A stretch of 7,297 bases of DNA from Anaerolineales bacterium (GTDB lineage: Bacteria > Chloroflexota > Anaerolineae > Anaerolineales > UBA11657): positions 1-7,297 of the forward strand of contig CANNEJ010000070.1 of assembly GCA_947503585.1 (NCBI GenBank), given 5' to 3'. The stretch's first letter is position 1; each line of letters begins with the position of its first letter. A program made the position numbers and the translations under genes. Below the pieces are notes generated by a model. The model had not been told where the DNA came from, ran no database searches, and saw only the letters and a list, made by a program, of their open reading frames with translations. Of the stretch, positions 1 through 5,607 are shown in pieces.

Positions 1-246
1 CTGCACGGCACGGAACGCCTGGACTGGTTTGCACTGGCCGGCCTGCAGGTGCAGACGGCGTACGATGCCAAGTCGGATGCTGCATTCTTTGTGCATCCCG
101 GCGTGGCGGGCGCGCAACTGCTGCTGCGCCCCGGTTTATTTACGGTGCTGTACCCCGCGGACGCGCACATGCCCAAGCTGGCAGACGGCGCACCGGCCGC
201 AATTAAAAAAGTGGTGGTGAAGGTGCGCGCGGCGCTGGTGCAGTAA
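1..246 (+). CDS. YhcH/YjgK/YiaL family protein (EbgC-like), C-terminal fragment
   Basis: The frame is open from the first base and stops at TAA 244-246, giving the last 81 residues of a protein whose start lies outside the window. Visible family features are YDAKSDAAFF near residue 20, a hydrophobic strand ending in LYPADAHMP (residues 49-57), and the closing KKVVVKV strand. This order matches the cupin-like YhcH/YjgK/YiaL family (DUF386), which is usually about 150 residues, so roughly the second half is present. The His of DAHMP corresponds to one of the family's metal-binding positions. Members are associated with sugar and sialic-acid catabolism, and EbgC is an accessory subunit of an evolved beta-galactosidase; the substrate here is unknown. 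It is followed by 76 bases without a gene before the next cistron, with no clear terminator, so co-transcription with the hydroxylase genes is possible but not shown. Confidence 0.85.
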   Translation: MHGTERLDWFALAGLQVQTAYDAKSDAAFFVHPGVAGAQLLLRPGLFTVLYPADAHMPKLADGAPAAIKKVVVKVRAALVQ

Positions 247-322
247 GCCAGCTGCGTAGAACCCGGCGGCAGCGCACGCCGCACGCGATAAACTTGGAAC
301 GGCTAATGCAGCCCGGTGAACT

Positions 323-814
323 ATGCAATTAAATATTAATGGCGAAATTTTTGAGGTGGCCGACGGCGACGGGCTGCGCCCGCTGCTGTGGGTGCTGCGC
401 GACGAGCTGGGCCTGACGGGCACCAAGTATGGCTGCGGCGCGGGCATCTGCGGCTCGTGCACGGTGCACCTGGATGGCGTGGCGGCGCGCAGCTGCCAGA
501 CGCCGCTGGCGCAGGCGGCTCAGGCTGCCATCCGCACCATCGAAGGCCTGGCGCAAGTGCAGCCCGACGGCAGCGTGCGCTTGCATGCGGTGCAGCAGGC
601 CTTCACTGAGGAGCAGGTACCGCAGTGCAGCTGGTGCATGAGCGGCCAGATGATGACCTGCGCCGCCTTTGTGGAGCAAAACCCGGCAGCCAGCGAAGCG
701 CAGTTGCTGGACGCAATGCAAAATAATTATTGCCGCTGCGGCTGTTACGCGCGCATTCGCAAGGGCGTGCTGCGCGCTGCCCAGCTGGCAGCGCAGCCGG
801 CGGGCACAGCATGA
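323..814 (+). CDS. Molybdenum hydroxylase small subunit, [2Fe-2S] protein, isoquinoline 1-oxidoreductase alpha (IorA) type
   Basis: This 163-residue protein is the electron-transfer subunit of a xanthine-oxidase-family molybdenum hydroxylase. An N-terminal plant-type ferredoxin domain carries Cys38, Cys43, Cys46 and Cys58 (GTKYGCGAGICGSC), ligands of the outer cluster. A C-terminal helical domain carries Cys102 and Cys105 (QCSWCMSGQMM) and Cys137 and Cys139 (YCRCGCYARIR), ligands of the cluster next to the molybdopterin. Length and motif order are those of IorA-type subunits, which move electrons from the Mo centre of the large subunit to an outside acceptor. An in-frame TGA at 317-319 lies just before ATG 323, so the gene cannot start earlier; only a weak GGTGA precedes it. 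Its stop codon overlaps the next gene's start (ATGA at 811-814), implying translational coupling. It has no signal peptide, so if exported it would travel folded with the Tat-tagged partner. An extra Cys141 sits where Thr is usual. The physiological substrate is unknown. Confidence 0.93.
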   Translation: MQLNINGEIFEVADGDGLRPLLWVLRDELGLTGTKYGCGAGICGSCTVHLDGVAARSCQTPLAQAAQAAIRTIEGLAQVQPDGSVRLHAVQQAFTEEQVPQCSWCMSGQMMTCAAFVEQNPAASEAQLLDAMQNNYCRCGCYARIRKGVLRAAQLAAQPAGTA

Positions 815-2970
815 GCGCCGCACCGCGCAAGTGGAAGTTCAGCCGCCGCAAGCTGCTGATTGGGCTGGGCGTAACCGGCGGCGCGCTGGCGGTGGGGCTG
901 CCGCTATCGCTGCCTTTTGCGCGCCTCAAAATTGCCGGCATGCTGGATTCGGCCAGCGCGCCGGCGGGTACCATGCCCAAGGATCCCTTTGTATGGTTTG
1001 AGGTGACGCCGCAGAACCGCGTGCGCCTGTACCTGCCCAAAGCGGAAATGGGCCAGGGCGTGCATACCGCGCTGGCACAAATCGCAGCGGAAGAGCTGCG
1101 CCCGGCATGGGAGCAGCTGGAAGTGCTGAATGCCAGCACGGCGCGCGGCTTTGACATGGGCACGATGAGCGTCGGCGGCAGCGTTGTTGTCAGTTCGCTG
1201 TATAGCCCGCTGCGGGCGGCCGGCGCTGCGCTGCGCCTGATGCTGCAAGAGGAAGGCGCGCGCCAGCTGGGTGTGGCATCCGCTGCCGTCACGGTGGCCG
1301 GTGGTGTGGTGGCGGTCGCTGCGGATGCGGCGCAGGCGCTTACGTTCGGGCAGATTGTGAGCGCCAAGCAAGGCGCGTGGGTGGCTTCCAAGCAGGAGCC
1401 GCAGCTCAGGGAGCCGGCGCAGTTTGAATTCATTGGCAAGCCCATGCCGCGCGTGGACTTCGCTGCCAAGATCACCGGGGCTGCGCCCTATGGCTTTGAC
1501 ATGCGCCTGCCCGACATGGCTTACGGTGCTGTGGCCCGCGCGCCGCGCATCGGCGCAAAACTGCTGAGCGCTGCGCCCGGCACTGCGCGCAGCCAGCCGG
1601 GCGTGGTGGCGGTGGTGGCTACCGCGGAGTTTGCCGGCGTGGCTGCAGAAACGCGCGCGCAGGCTTTGGCAGCGCTGGATGCGCTGCAGCTGCAATGGTC
1701 CGAAGGCGATGTGGTGGAACAGGCGGACATGGAAGCATTGGTTACTGTGCAGCCCGGCACGGGCACGGTGCTGCAAAGCGCGGGCAGCGTGGCTGCGCCG
1801 CTGGCCGCTGCAAACACCCTGCGCGCGGAGTACCGCACCCCGTTTGCGGCGCACGCGCAGTTGGAGCCGCAGGCGGCGCTGGCGCATGTGCGCCCGGATA
1901 AAGTGCAGGTGTGGTGCAGCACGCAGTCGCCGGGTTCGCTGCGCGCGGCTGTGGCGAAGGCAGTGGGGCGCGCGGCTGCGGAAGTGGAGGTTACCGCCAC
2001 ATATTTGGGCGGCAGCTTTGGCCGCAAGCTGAATGTGGATGTGGCTCTGGATGCGGCGCGCCTCTCGGCGGCGGCGCTGCGCCCGGTGCATGTGAGCTAC
2101 ACCCGCGCCGAGGAATTTCAGCATGGCTTCTTTCGGCCGCCCACACATCATGTGCTGCAAGGCGCGCTGGATGGCGCCGGCCGGATTGTGGCCATGAGCC
2201 ATCAGCAGGCCAGTGGCAATGTGTTTCCCGCGCTGGTGGGCCGGCTGCTGGGTGCGGACTTTGGCGCGTACCGTGGCGGCCTGCTGCGCTACAACATCCC
2301 CAACCGGCGCGTTACCAGCCAGCCGGTTGCGCTGCCGGTGCCCACGGGCTTCTGGCGCGGGCTGGGGCTGCTGGCCAATGTGTTCGCCGTTGAAAGTTTC
2401 ATGGATGAGCTGGCGCTGGCTGCCGGCATGGATGCGCTGCAATTCCGGCTGCAGCATTTGCCGGAAGGCAAGCTGGGGGAACGCTTCAAGGCTGTGCTGC
2501 TGGCGGCAGCCGAACGCGCCGGCTGGGGCAGGGCGCTGCCTGCCGGGCATGCGCATGGCCTGGCATGCAGCCTGGATGCCGGCACCGTGGTGGCCCAGGT
2601 GGCCGAAGTTTCCGTGCAGGGCGCGCGCGTGCAGGTGCAGCGCTTTACCAGCGCGGTGGATTGCGGTGTGCTGGTGAACCCGGACATTGCAGCCGCGCAA
2701 ACCGAGGGCTCGATCATGATGGGCATCAGCTCCACGCTGCTGGAGGAGATTACATTCAGCGGCGGCCAGGCGCAGGCAACCAATTTTGACCGCTACCCGC
2801 TGCTGCGGCTGGCGGATGCGCCGCTGGTGGAAACCGTGTTTGTGCAGGGCGATGATGTGCCGCACGGCATGGGCGAGCCGCCGCTGGGCCCGGTGGCGGC
2901 AGCCGTTGCCAACGCGGTGTTCGCCTGCACCGGGCAGCGCTTGCGCAGTCTGCCCCTCAAGCTGGCGTAG
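811..2970 (+). CDS. Molybdenum hydroxylase large subunit, molybdopterin-binding, isoquinoline 1-oxidoreductase beta (IorB) type, with Tat leader
   Basis: This 719-residue catalytic subunit of the xanthine dehydrogenase family hydroxylates a substrate using water and passes electrons to the small subunit. The N-terminus carries FSRRKLLIGLG followed by a hydrophobic stretch to about residue 36, a twin-arginine export signal. Family landmarks in order are EMGQGVHTALAQ (79-90), LEPQAA (351-356), the pterin-contacting YLGGSFGRK (398-406), RPPTHH (442-447), TGFWRGLGLLANVFAVESF (512-530), FMDELALAAG (530-539), and GMGEPPLGPVAAAVANAVF (686-704), whose Glu689 matches the catalytic glutamate. All landmarks are intact and the length is normal for the class. 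ATG 811 is chosen because it overlaps the small subunit's stop and places the Tat motif at the N-terminus; upstream in-frame starts would lie inside the preceding gene. The isoquinoline name reflects family resemblance only; aldehydes or N-heterocycles are both plausible substrates. Periplasmic or cell-surface action is inferred from the leader. Confidence 0.93.
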   Translation: MSAAPRKWKFSRRKLLIGLGVTGGALAVGLPLSLPFARLKIAGMLDSASAPAGTMPKDPFVWFEVTPQNRVRLYLPKAEMGQGVHTALAQIAAEELRPAWEQLEVLNASTARGFDMGTMSVGGSVVVSSLYSPLRAAGAALRLMLQEEGARQLGVASAAVTVAGGVVAVAADAAQALTFGQIVSAKQGAWVASKQEPQLREPAQFEFIGKPMPRVDFAAKITGAAPYGFDMRLPDMAYGAVARAPRIGAKLLSAAPGTARSQPGVVAVVATAEFAGVAAETRAQALAALDALQLQWSEGDVVEQADMEALVTVQPGTGTVLQSAGSVAAPLAAANTLRAEYRTPFAAHAQLEPQAALAHVRPDKVQVWCSTQSPGSLRAAVAKAVGRAAAEVEVTATYLGGSFGRKLNVDVALDAARLSAAALRPVHVSYTRAEEFQHGFFRPPTHHVLQGALDGAGRIVAMSHQQASGNVFPALVGRLLGADFGAYRGGLLRYNIPNRRVTSQPVALPVPTGFWRGLGLLANVFAVESFMDELALAAGMDALQFRLQHLPEGKLGERFKAVLLAAAERAGWGRALPAGHAHGLACSLDAGTVVAQVAEVSVQGARVQVQRFTSAVDCGVLVNPDIAAAQTEGSIMMGISSTLLEEITFSGGQAQATNFDRYPLLRLADAPLVETVFVQGDDVPHGMGEPPLGPVAAAVANAVFACTGQRLRSLPLKLA

Positions 2971-3037
2971 CCGTGCGCTGCGCGCTGCCGGCCCAATCAA
3001 TAATATTTCTGAAGCAAACTCAACGCGGAGCAACACC

Positions 3038-3427
3038 ATGCCCAACCAGCCGGCTTTCCAAAACTTAAACGGTCATCAGTATATGGCGCTGACCACCTAC
3101 CGGCGCAGCGGCGCCGGCGTGCCTACGCCAGTGTGGTTTGCACAGGATGGCGACCGGCTGTTCATCGTTACGCAAGACGGGTCGGGCAAGGTGAAGCGCA
3201 TTCGCAACAATGCGGGTGTGCGCGTGGCGCCCTCCGATGCGCGCGGGCGGGCGCTGGGGCCGGAAGCTGCCGGCGCGGCGCGCGTGCTGCCGCCGGCCGA
3301 GGCAATGCATGCCGACGCGTGCCTCAACCGCAAGTATGGCTTTCAGAAGCGTGTGTTTGATTTAATGGGCAGGTTGTCCCGCAGTAAGCGCGTGGTATTG
3401 GAAGTGGCGCCGGCTAGCCCGCAGTAA
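3038..3427 (+). CDS. PPOX-class flavin/F420-dependent oxidoreductase, Rv2061 type
   Basis: This 129-residue protein has the split-barrel fold sequence of the pyridoxamine-phosphate-oxidase-like FDOR superfamily. Key segments are LTTYRRSGAGVPTPVWFAQD (residues 18-37), LFIVTQDGSGKVKRIRNN (41-58) with the SGKVKR phosphate-contacting stretch at 49-54, and VRVAPSDARG (61-70). These match the family described as probable F420-dependent enzymes typified by mycobacterial Rv2061c, which has the same compact size. Such proteins reduce or oxidise small molecules with deazaflavin F420 or hold a flavin; the substrate of this subgroup is not known. ATG 3038 is supported by GGAG at 3027-3030 with a seven-base spacer, and upstream in-frame codons fall inside the hydroxylase gene. 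It lies 67 bases after the large hydroxylase subunit. An FMN or haem-binding role in place of F420 remains possible. Confidence 0.85.
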   Translation: MPNQPAFQNLNGHQYMALTTYRRSGAGVPTPVWFAQDGDRLFIVTQDGSGKVKRIRNNAGVRVAPSDARGRALGPEAAGAARVLPPAEAMHADACLNRKYGFQKRVFDLMGRLSRSKRVVLEVAPASPQ

Positions 3428-3433
3428 CCCCCG

Positions 3434-3448
3434 GCCGGCAGCGCCGGC
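3434..3448 (+). terminator. Short GC hairpin after the PPOX gene
   Basis: Two GCCGGC hexamers at 3434-3439 and 3443-3448 can pair across a three-base AGC loop, starting seven bases after the TAA at 3425-3427. The hairpin is followed by AGCTTTCCCC, which is only weakly T-rich, so intrinsic termination is doubtful. It may be an mRNA-stabilising or attenuating hairpin, or simply two copies of a hexamer that is frequent throughout the window. Confidence 0.25.
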
Positions 3449-3500
3449 AGCTTTCCCCGCAAGCAGTCAAGAGTTTCCACACCGGTAAACTAAGGCACGC

Positions 3501-4415
3501 ATGAATTCACAAGCCAATACCGGTGCGCAAGCTGATTTTTCAATCCATCCCGCCACCGTGATTGGGCGCGTGTCCCTGGCGGTTGCCAGCCTTGAACAAC
3601 AGATTGAGTTTTATCAAACAGCCCTCGGGTTTCAGGTGCACTGGCGCGCTGCGCAGCAGGCCGGCCTGGGCGCGGGCGGTGCGGACTTGCTGCAGCTCAT
3701 CGAAGCGCCAAATCTAAAACGCTATCGCGGCACAACCGGGCTGTATCACTGCGCCGTTTTGTTCCCGAACCGGCGCGAGCTGGCGCGTGCGCTGGCGCGC
3801 TTGCGCGCGCTGCAATACCGCAATCATCCCACCGATCATATTATGACGAAGACCACCTACCTTGATGACCCGGAGGGCAATGGCATTGAGCTCTATTGCG
3901 AATCGCCGGAAGACGGGCGCTTCACCATTGAGGATAACGACTTTGTAACGCGCCGCGCGGACGGCACGCTGAGCGACGGGCGCGAACCGCTGGATGTGGC
4001 CGCGCTGTTCCGCCATCTGCAGGCAGACGACAAACTCGACGCGCCGCTGCCGCCCGAAACCCGCGTGGGGCATGTGCACCTGCATGTGCGCGACGTGCCG
4101 GCGGCGGTTGAGTTTTATCACGGCATCATCGGCTTTGATGTGATGGGGTATTCCGCAACCTTCCAGGCCGCGTTTGTTTCTGCCGGCGGCTACCATCATC
4201 ACTTGGGGTTGAATGCCTGGCAGGGCGCAGCCGCGCCGCCGCCGCCGGCTGATGCGGTTGGCTTGCGCCACTTCACAATCGATCTGCCCAATCAAGCGGC
4301 GCTGGATGCTGTTGCCAAGCGAGTTGCCGCTGCCGGAATTTCATCCGAGCTTTTGCCGGAAGGGCTGCTGCTGCGTGACCCCTGCGCAAACGGTGTGCTA
4401 TTAAGGAGTGTGTAA
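3501..4415 (+). CDS. VOC family protein, CatE-like (catechol 2,3-dioxygenase type)
   Basis: This 304-residue protein consists of two vicinal-oxygen-chelate modules. Module 1 spans roughly residues 20-135 and shows IGRVSLAVASLEQQIEFYQ, TGLYHCAVLFPNR with His83, and DDPEGNGIELYCE with Glu130. Module 2 spans about 187-304 and shows VGHVHLHVRDVPAAVEFY with His191, His193 and His195, SAGGYHHHLGLNAW (228-240), and a closing LLLRDPCANGVLL strand. The YHHHLGLN segment and the overall layout are those of the Bacillus CatE group, Fe(II)-dependent extradiol dioxygenases that cleave catechols to muconic semialdehydes; several members are of unproven function. The closing strand of module 2 lacks a Glu, which as far as I recall is also true of CatE itself. 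ATG 3501 follows AAGG (3492-3495) by five bases. It lies 73 bases after the PPOX gene on the same strand, fitting a catabolic cluster. A non-dioxygenase glyoxalase-like role is the main alternative. Confidence 0.85.
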   Translation: MNSQANTGAQADFSIHPATVIGRVSLAVASLEQQIEFYQTALGFQVHWRAAQQAGLGAGGADLLQLIEAPNLKRYRGTTGLYHCAVLFPNRRELARALARLRALQYRNHPTDHIMTKTTYLDDPEGNGIELYCESPEDGRFTIEDNDFVTRRADGTLSDGREPLDVAALFRHLQADDKLDAPLPPETRVGHVHLHVRDVPAAVEFYHGIIGFDVMGYSATFQAAFVSAGGYHHHLGLNAWQGAAAPPPPADAVGLRHFTIDLPNQAALDAVAKRVAAAGISSELLPEGLLLRDPCANGVLLRSV

Positions 4416-4559
4416 CAGGCTGCGCGCGGTAGCGGTTACAAAGCATTTGCGGGAGGCAACGCGTGCATGCAGAACGTGCGCATTAGGCGGGTGCAAGGCG
4501 GCACAGTAACCAGCCGGCAGCGGGCAACGGGCAGCCGCCCGCCGGCCGCAGGGCGCCGG
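4416..4559. other. Intergenic region between convergent genes
   Basis: These 144 bases separate the VOC gene from the convergent DoxX-HTH gene. No convincing coding frame with a ribosome site was seen. The right half, from about 4511, is dominated by GCCGGC and GGGC runs, with three GCCGGC copies at 4513-4518, 4541-4546 and 4555-4560 (the last ends in the minus-strand stop codon). The left half holds no structure I could recognise. Confidence 0.6.
4513..4546. terminator. Candidate hairpin between convergent genes
   Basis: The inner stem CGGGC (4528-4532) pairs with GCCCG (4537-4541) across an AGCC loop. An outer stem can form between the GCCGGC copies at 4513-4518 and 4541-4546. Position between two convergent genes suggests a shared transcription end, but there is no T-run on either strand, so this would not be a classical intrinsic terminator. 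Confidence 0.25.
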
Positions 4560-5282
4560 CTAGGTGGTGAGCGTGGTGAACGGCAGCGCGTTCACATCCG
4601 CGCGGCGCAGCAGCGTCTCGGGCCCAAACTGATACGCGGGCAGCTGGCCGCTATCAATTAGCTGCCACAGGCGCTTGCGCCGGATGCGCAACACGCGCCG
4701 GCTTTGCGCAAAGGTGTAATACGCCATGCCCTGCAGGTCGTTGAGGTTGTGCTTGCGCCGCCGCAGAATGTTTATCACCAGCACCACCGCCAGCGTCAAC
4801 ACGCCCAGCAGGCTGCCCGCGCGCGGAAAGTGCGGCACGATCAGCAGTACCAGCAGCGTCAGCATCACTACCGGGGTGGTCCAGTCATCGTCGTAAGTAG
4901 TGGTGAGCGCCAGAAAATAAAACGGGTAGATGTACTTGCGCGCGGTGGCTGCAGTGCGCCGGTCCAGGCGCGGGCTGGAAAGCAGCATCTCGGTGTAGAC
5001 TGCAATCAGGTAGTACACCACCATAAATGCCGCGCTGATCACGCCAAACACCGGCAGGTTTGGCCGCTGCAAAATCATGCCGGCCAGGCCAAGCACCAGC
5101 CCCAGCGCGCAAACCATTTTGTAGGCGCCCGCAAAGCGGCAGAACCAGACCGGATAGCCCCAGCACACAAACGAGCGCTCGTACTGCAGGCGCTTGTCGC
5201 CATACAGGTTCACGCGCCCGGCGGAGAAGATGCTCATGCAGAGCAGTGCTTGAAGGAGAATGAAGGGAAGCAAGGTCAGCAT
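4560..5282 (-). CDS. DoxX-like multi-pass membrane protein with C-terminal excisionase-type helix-turn-helix
   Basis: From ATG 5282 the protein has 240 residues. Hydrophobic segments lie at about 3-20, 50-71, 78-99, 117-128 (weak), 135-151 and 156-173. The stretch YERSFVCWGYPVWFCRFAGA (34-53) resembles the entry to DoxX-like membrane domains, in which a Trp-Gly-Tyr-Pro turn precedes a helix. After the last membrane segment a basic patch (LRRRKHN, 173-179) suggests a cytoplasmic C-terminus. Residues 190-236 then read like an excisionase/MerR-type HTH_17 domain: FAQSRRVLRIRRKRLWQLID, SGQLPAYQFG, LLRRADVNAL. The protein would thus be a DNA-binding domain tethered to the membrane; this is inference from sequence resemblance. 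ATG 5282 was chosen because it opens the first membrane segment; a TTG at 5396 would add 38 basic, non-hydrophobic residues. No strong ribosome site is visible. It is convergent with the VOC gene and divergent from the secreted nuclease gene. No specific function is known to me. Confidence 0.75.
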   Translation of the reverse strand: MLTLLPFILLQALLCMSIFSAGRVNLYGDKRLQYERSFVCWGYPVWFCRFAGAYKMVCALGLVLGLAGMILQRPNLPVFGVISAAFMVVYYLIAVYTEMLLSSPRLDRRTAATARKYIYPFYFLALTTTYDDDWTTPVVMLTLLVLLIVPHFPRAGSLLGVLTLAVVLVINILRRRKHNLNDLQGMAYYTFAQSRRVLRIRRKRLWQLIDSGQLPAYQFGPETLLRRADVNALPFTTLTT

Positions 5283-5316
5283 TTTCAGTAAGCCTGTTTT
5301 TTGCGGTTTGGGATGG

Positions 5317-5324
5317 ATATTATG
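5317..5324 (-). promoter_or_regulatory. Possible -10 element for the membrane-HTH gene
   Basis: On the minus strand this reads CATAATAT, close to TATAAT, and would place a transcript start about 28 bases before ATG 5282. No sequence like TTGACA is found about 17 bases upstream, so an activator or another sigma factor would be needed. Weak evidence. Confidence 0.2.
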
Positions 5325-5347
5325 CCTCAAAACGCCGGCCGCTGTGC

Positions 5348-5423
5348 GTTGCCGGCGCTGCTGGTGTTTAGCTTGTTGCCGAACTGGCAACACCAAGGCG
5401 CTAAAGTGTTCTCAGGTGGCAAC
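5348..5423. repeat. Four clustered copies of GGCAAC/GTTGCC, candidate operator
   Basis: GTTGCC occurs at 5348-5353 and 5375-5380, and its complement GGCAAC at 5386-5391 and 5418-5423. The inner pair forms a perfect 7-base inverted repeat (TGTTGCC, 5374-5380; GGCAACA, 5386-5392) with a five-base GAACT centre, and the outer pair repeats the same orientation around it. The nested arrangement lies upstream of both divergent genes, as expected of an operator or of a stem-loop in a transcript. A regulator cannot be named from sequence; the neighbouring HTH protein is a candidate. Confidence 0.35.
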
Positions 5424-5427
5424 AGCA

Positions 5428-5441
5428 GCCTGCCGGCAGGC
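5428..5441. repeat. 14-base perfect palindrome between divergent genes
   Basis: GCCTGCCGGCAGGC is perfectly self-complementary and is centred on a GCCGGC. It is followed by imperfect direct repeats of GGCAGG up to about 5452. It ends 35 bases upstream of the -35 element of the nuclease promoter, a position suitable for an activator or repressor site. The function is inferred only from position and symmetry. Confidence 0.35.
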
Positions 5442-5475
5442 AGGTAGGCAGGCGCATGGCGGGCAGCGCGCGTGA

Positions 5476-5503
5476 TTGACAAGTGCTTGAACGGGCTTAT
5501 ACT
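5476..5503 (+). promoter_or_regulatory. Sigma70-type promoter of the secreted nuclease gene
   Basis: A perfect -35 hexamer TTGACA (5476-5481) and a -10 hexamer TATACT (5498-5503, one mismatch to TATAAT) are separated by 16 bases. The predicted transcript start is near 5510, giving a leader of about 98 bases before ATG 5608. It is the only near-consensus promoter I found in the window. Confidence 0.7.
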
Positions 5504-5607
5504 AACCTTAGCTTCATTGAGTGTAACCACGATGCGGCGGTGCAATGCCGCTTGGCTGCACGGGTTGTCCACACTGCAAGGCGGAGCGCGAGCGCAGGGA
5601 CTAGGTG

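Larger units (their letters stand above)
5283..5607. other. Divergent regulatory intergenic region
   Basis: These 325 bases lie between the start of the minus-strand membrane-HTH gene and the start of the plus-strand nuclease gene. They contain a near-consensus plus-strand promoter (5476-5503), clustered GTTGCC/GGCAAC repeats (5348-5423), a 14-base palindrome (5428-5441), the partly repetitive run of GGCAGG units just after it, and an untranslated leader of about 98 bases. In the leader, GTGCA (5540-5544) can pair with TGCAC (5557-5561) and GCC (5547-5549) with GGC (5554-5556), a possible weak hairpin. No RNA gene was recognised. Confidence 0.65.

Noticed and set aside
2971..3037. AT-rich TAATAT at 3001-3006 as a promoter for the PPOX gene
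   Set aside because: No -35-like hexamer lies at the right distance, and the gene may be read from the upstream transcript.
904..3045. A 713-codon open frame on the minus strand opposite the hydroxylase large subunit
   Set aside because: It is Arg/His/Gln/Ala-rich with no recognisable domain and mirrors a GC-rich gene whose plus-strand product matches a known family along its full length.
3501..4415. Possible loss of the metal-binding Glu in the second VOC module
   Set aside because: The closing strand reads DPCANGVLL without Glu, but from memory CatE itself ends without Glu there, so this looks like a subgroup trait and not decay.
4704..5291. A 195-codon plus-strand open frame across the membrane-HTH gene
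   Set aside because: Its product is rich in Gln, His and Arg with no hydrophobic or domain pattern, whereas the minus strand gives clear membrane helices and an HTH.
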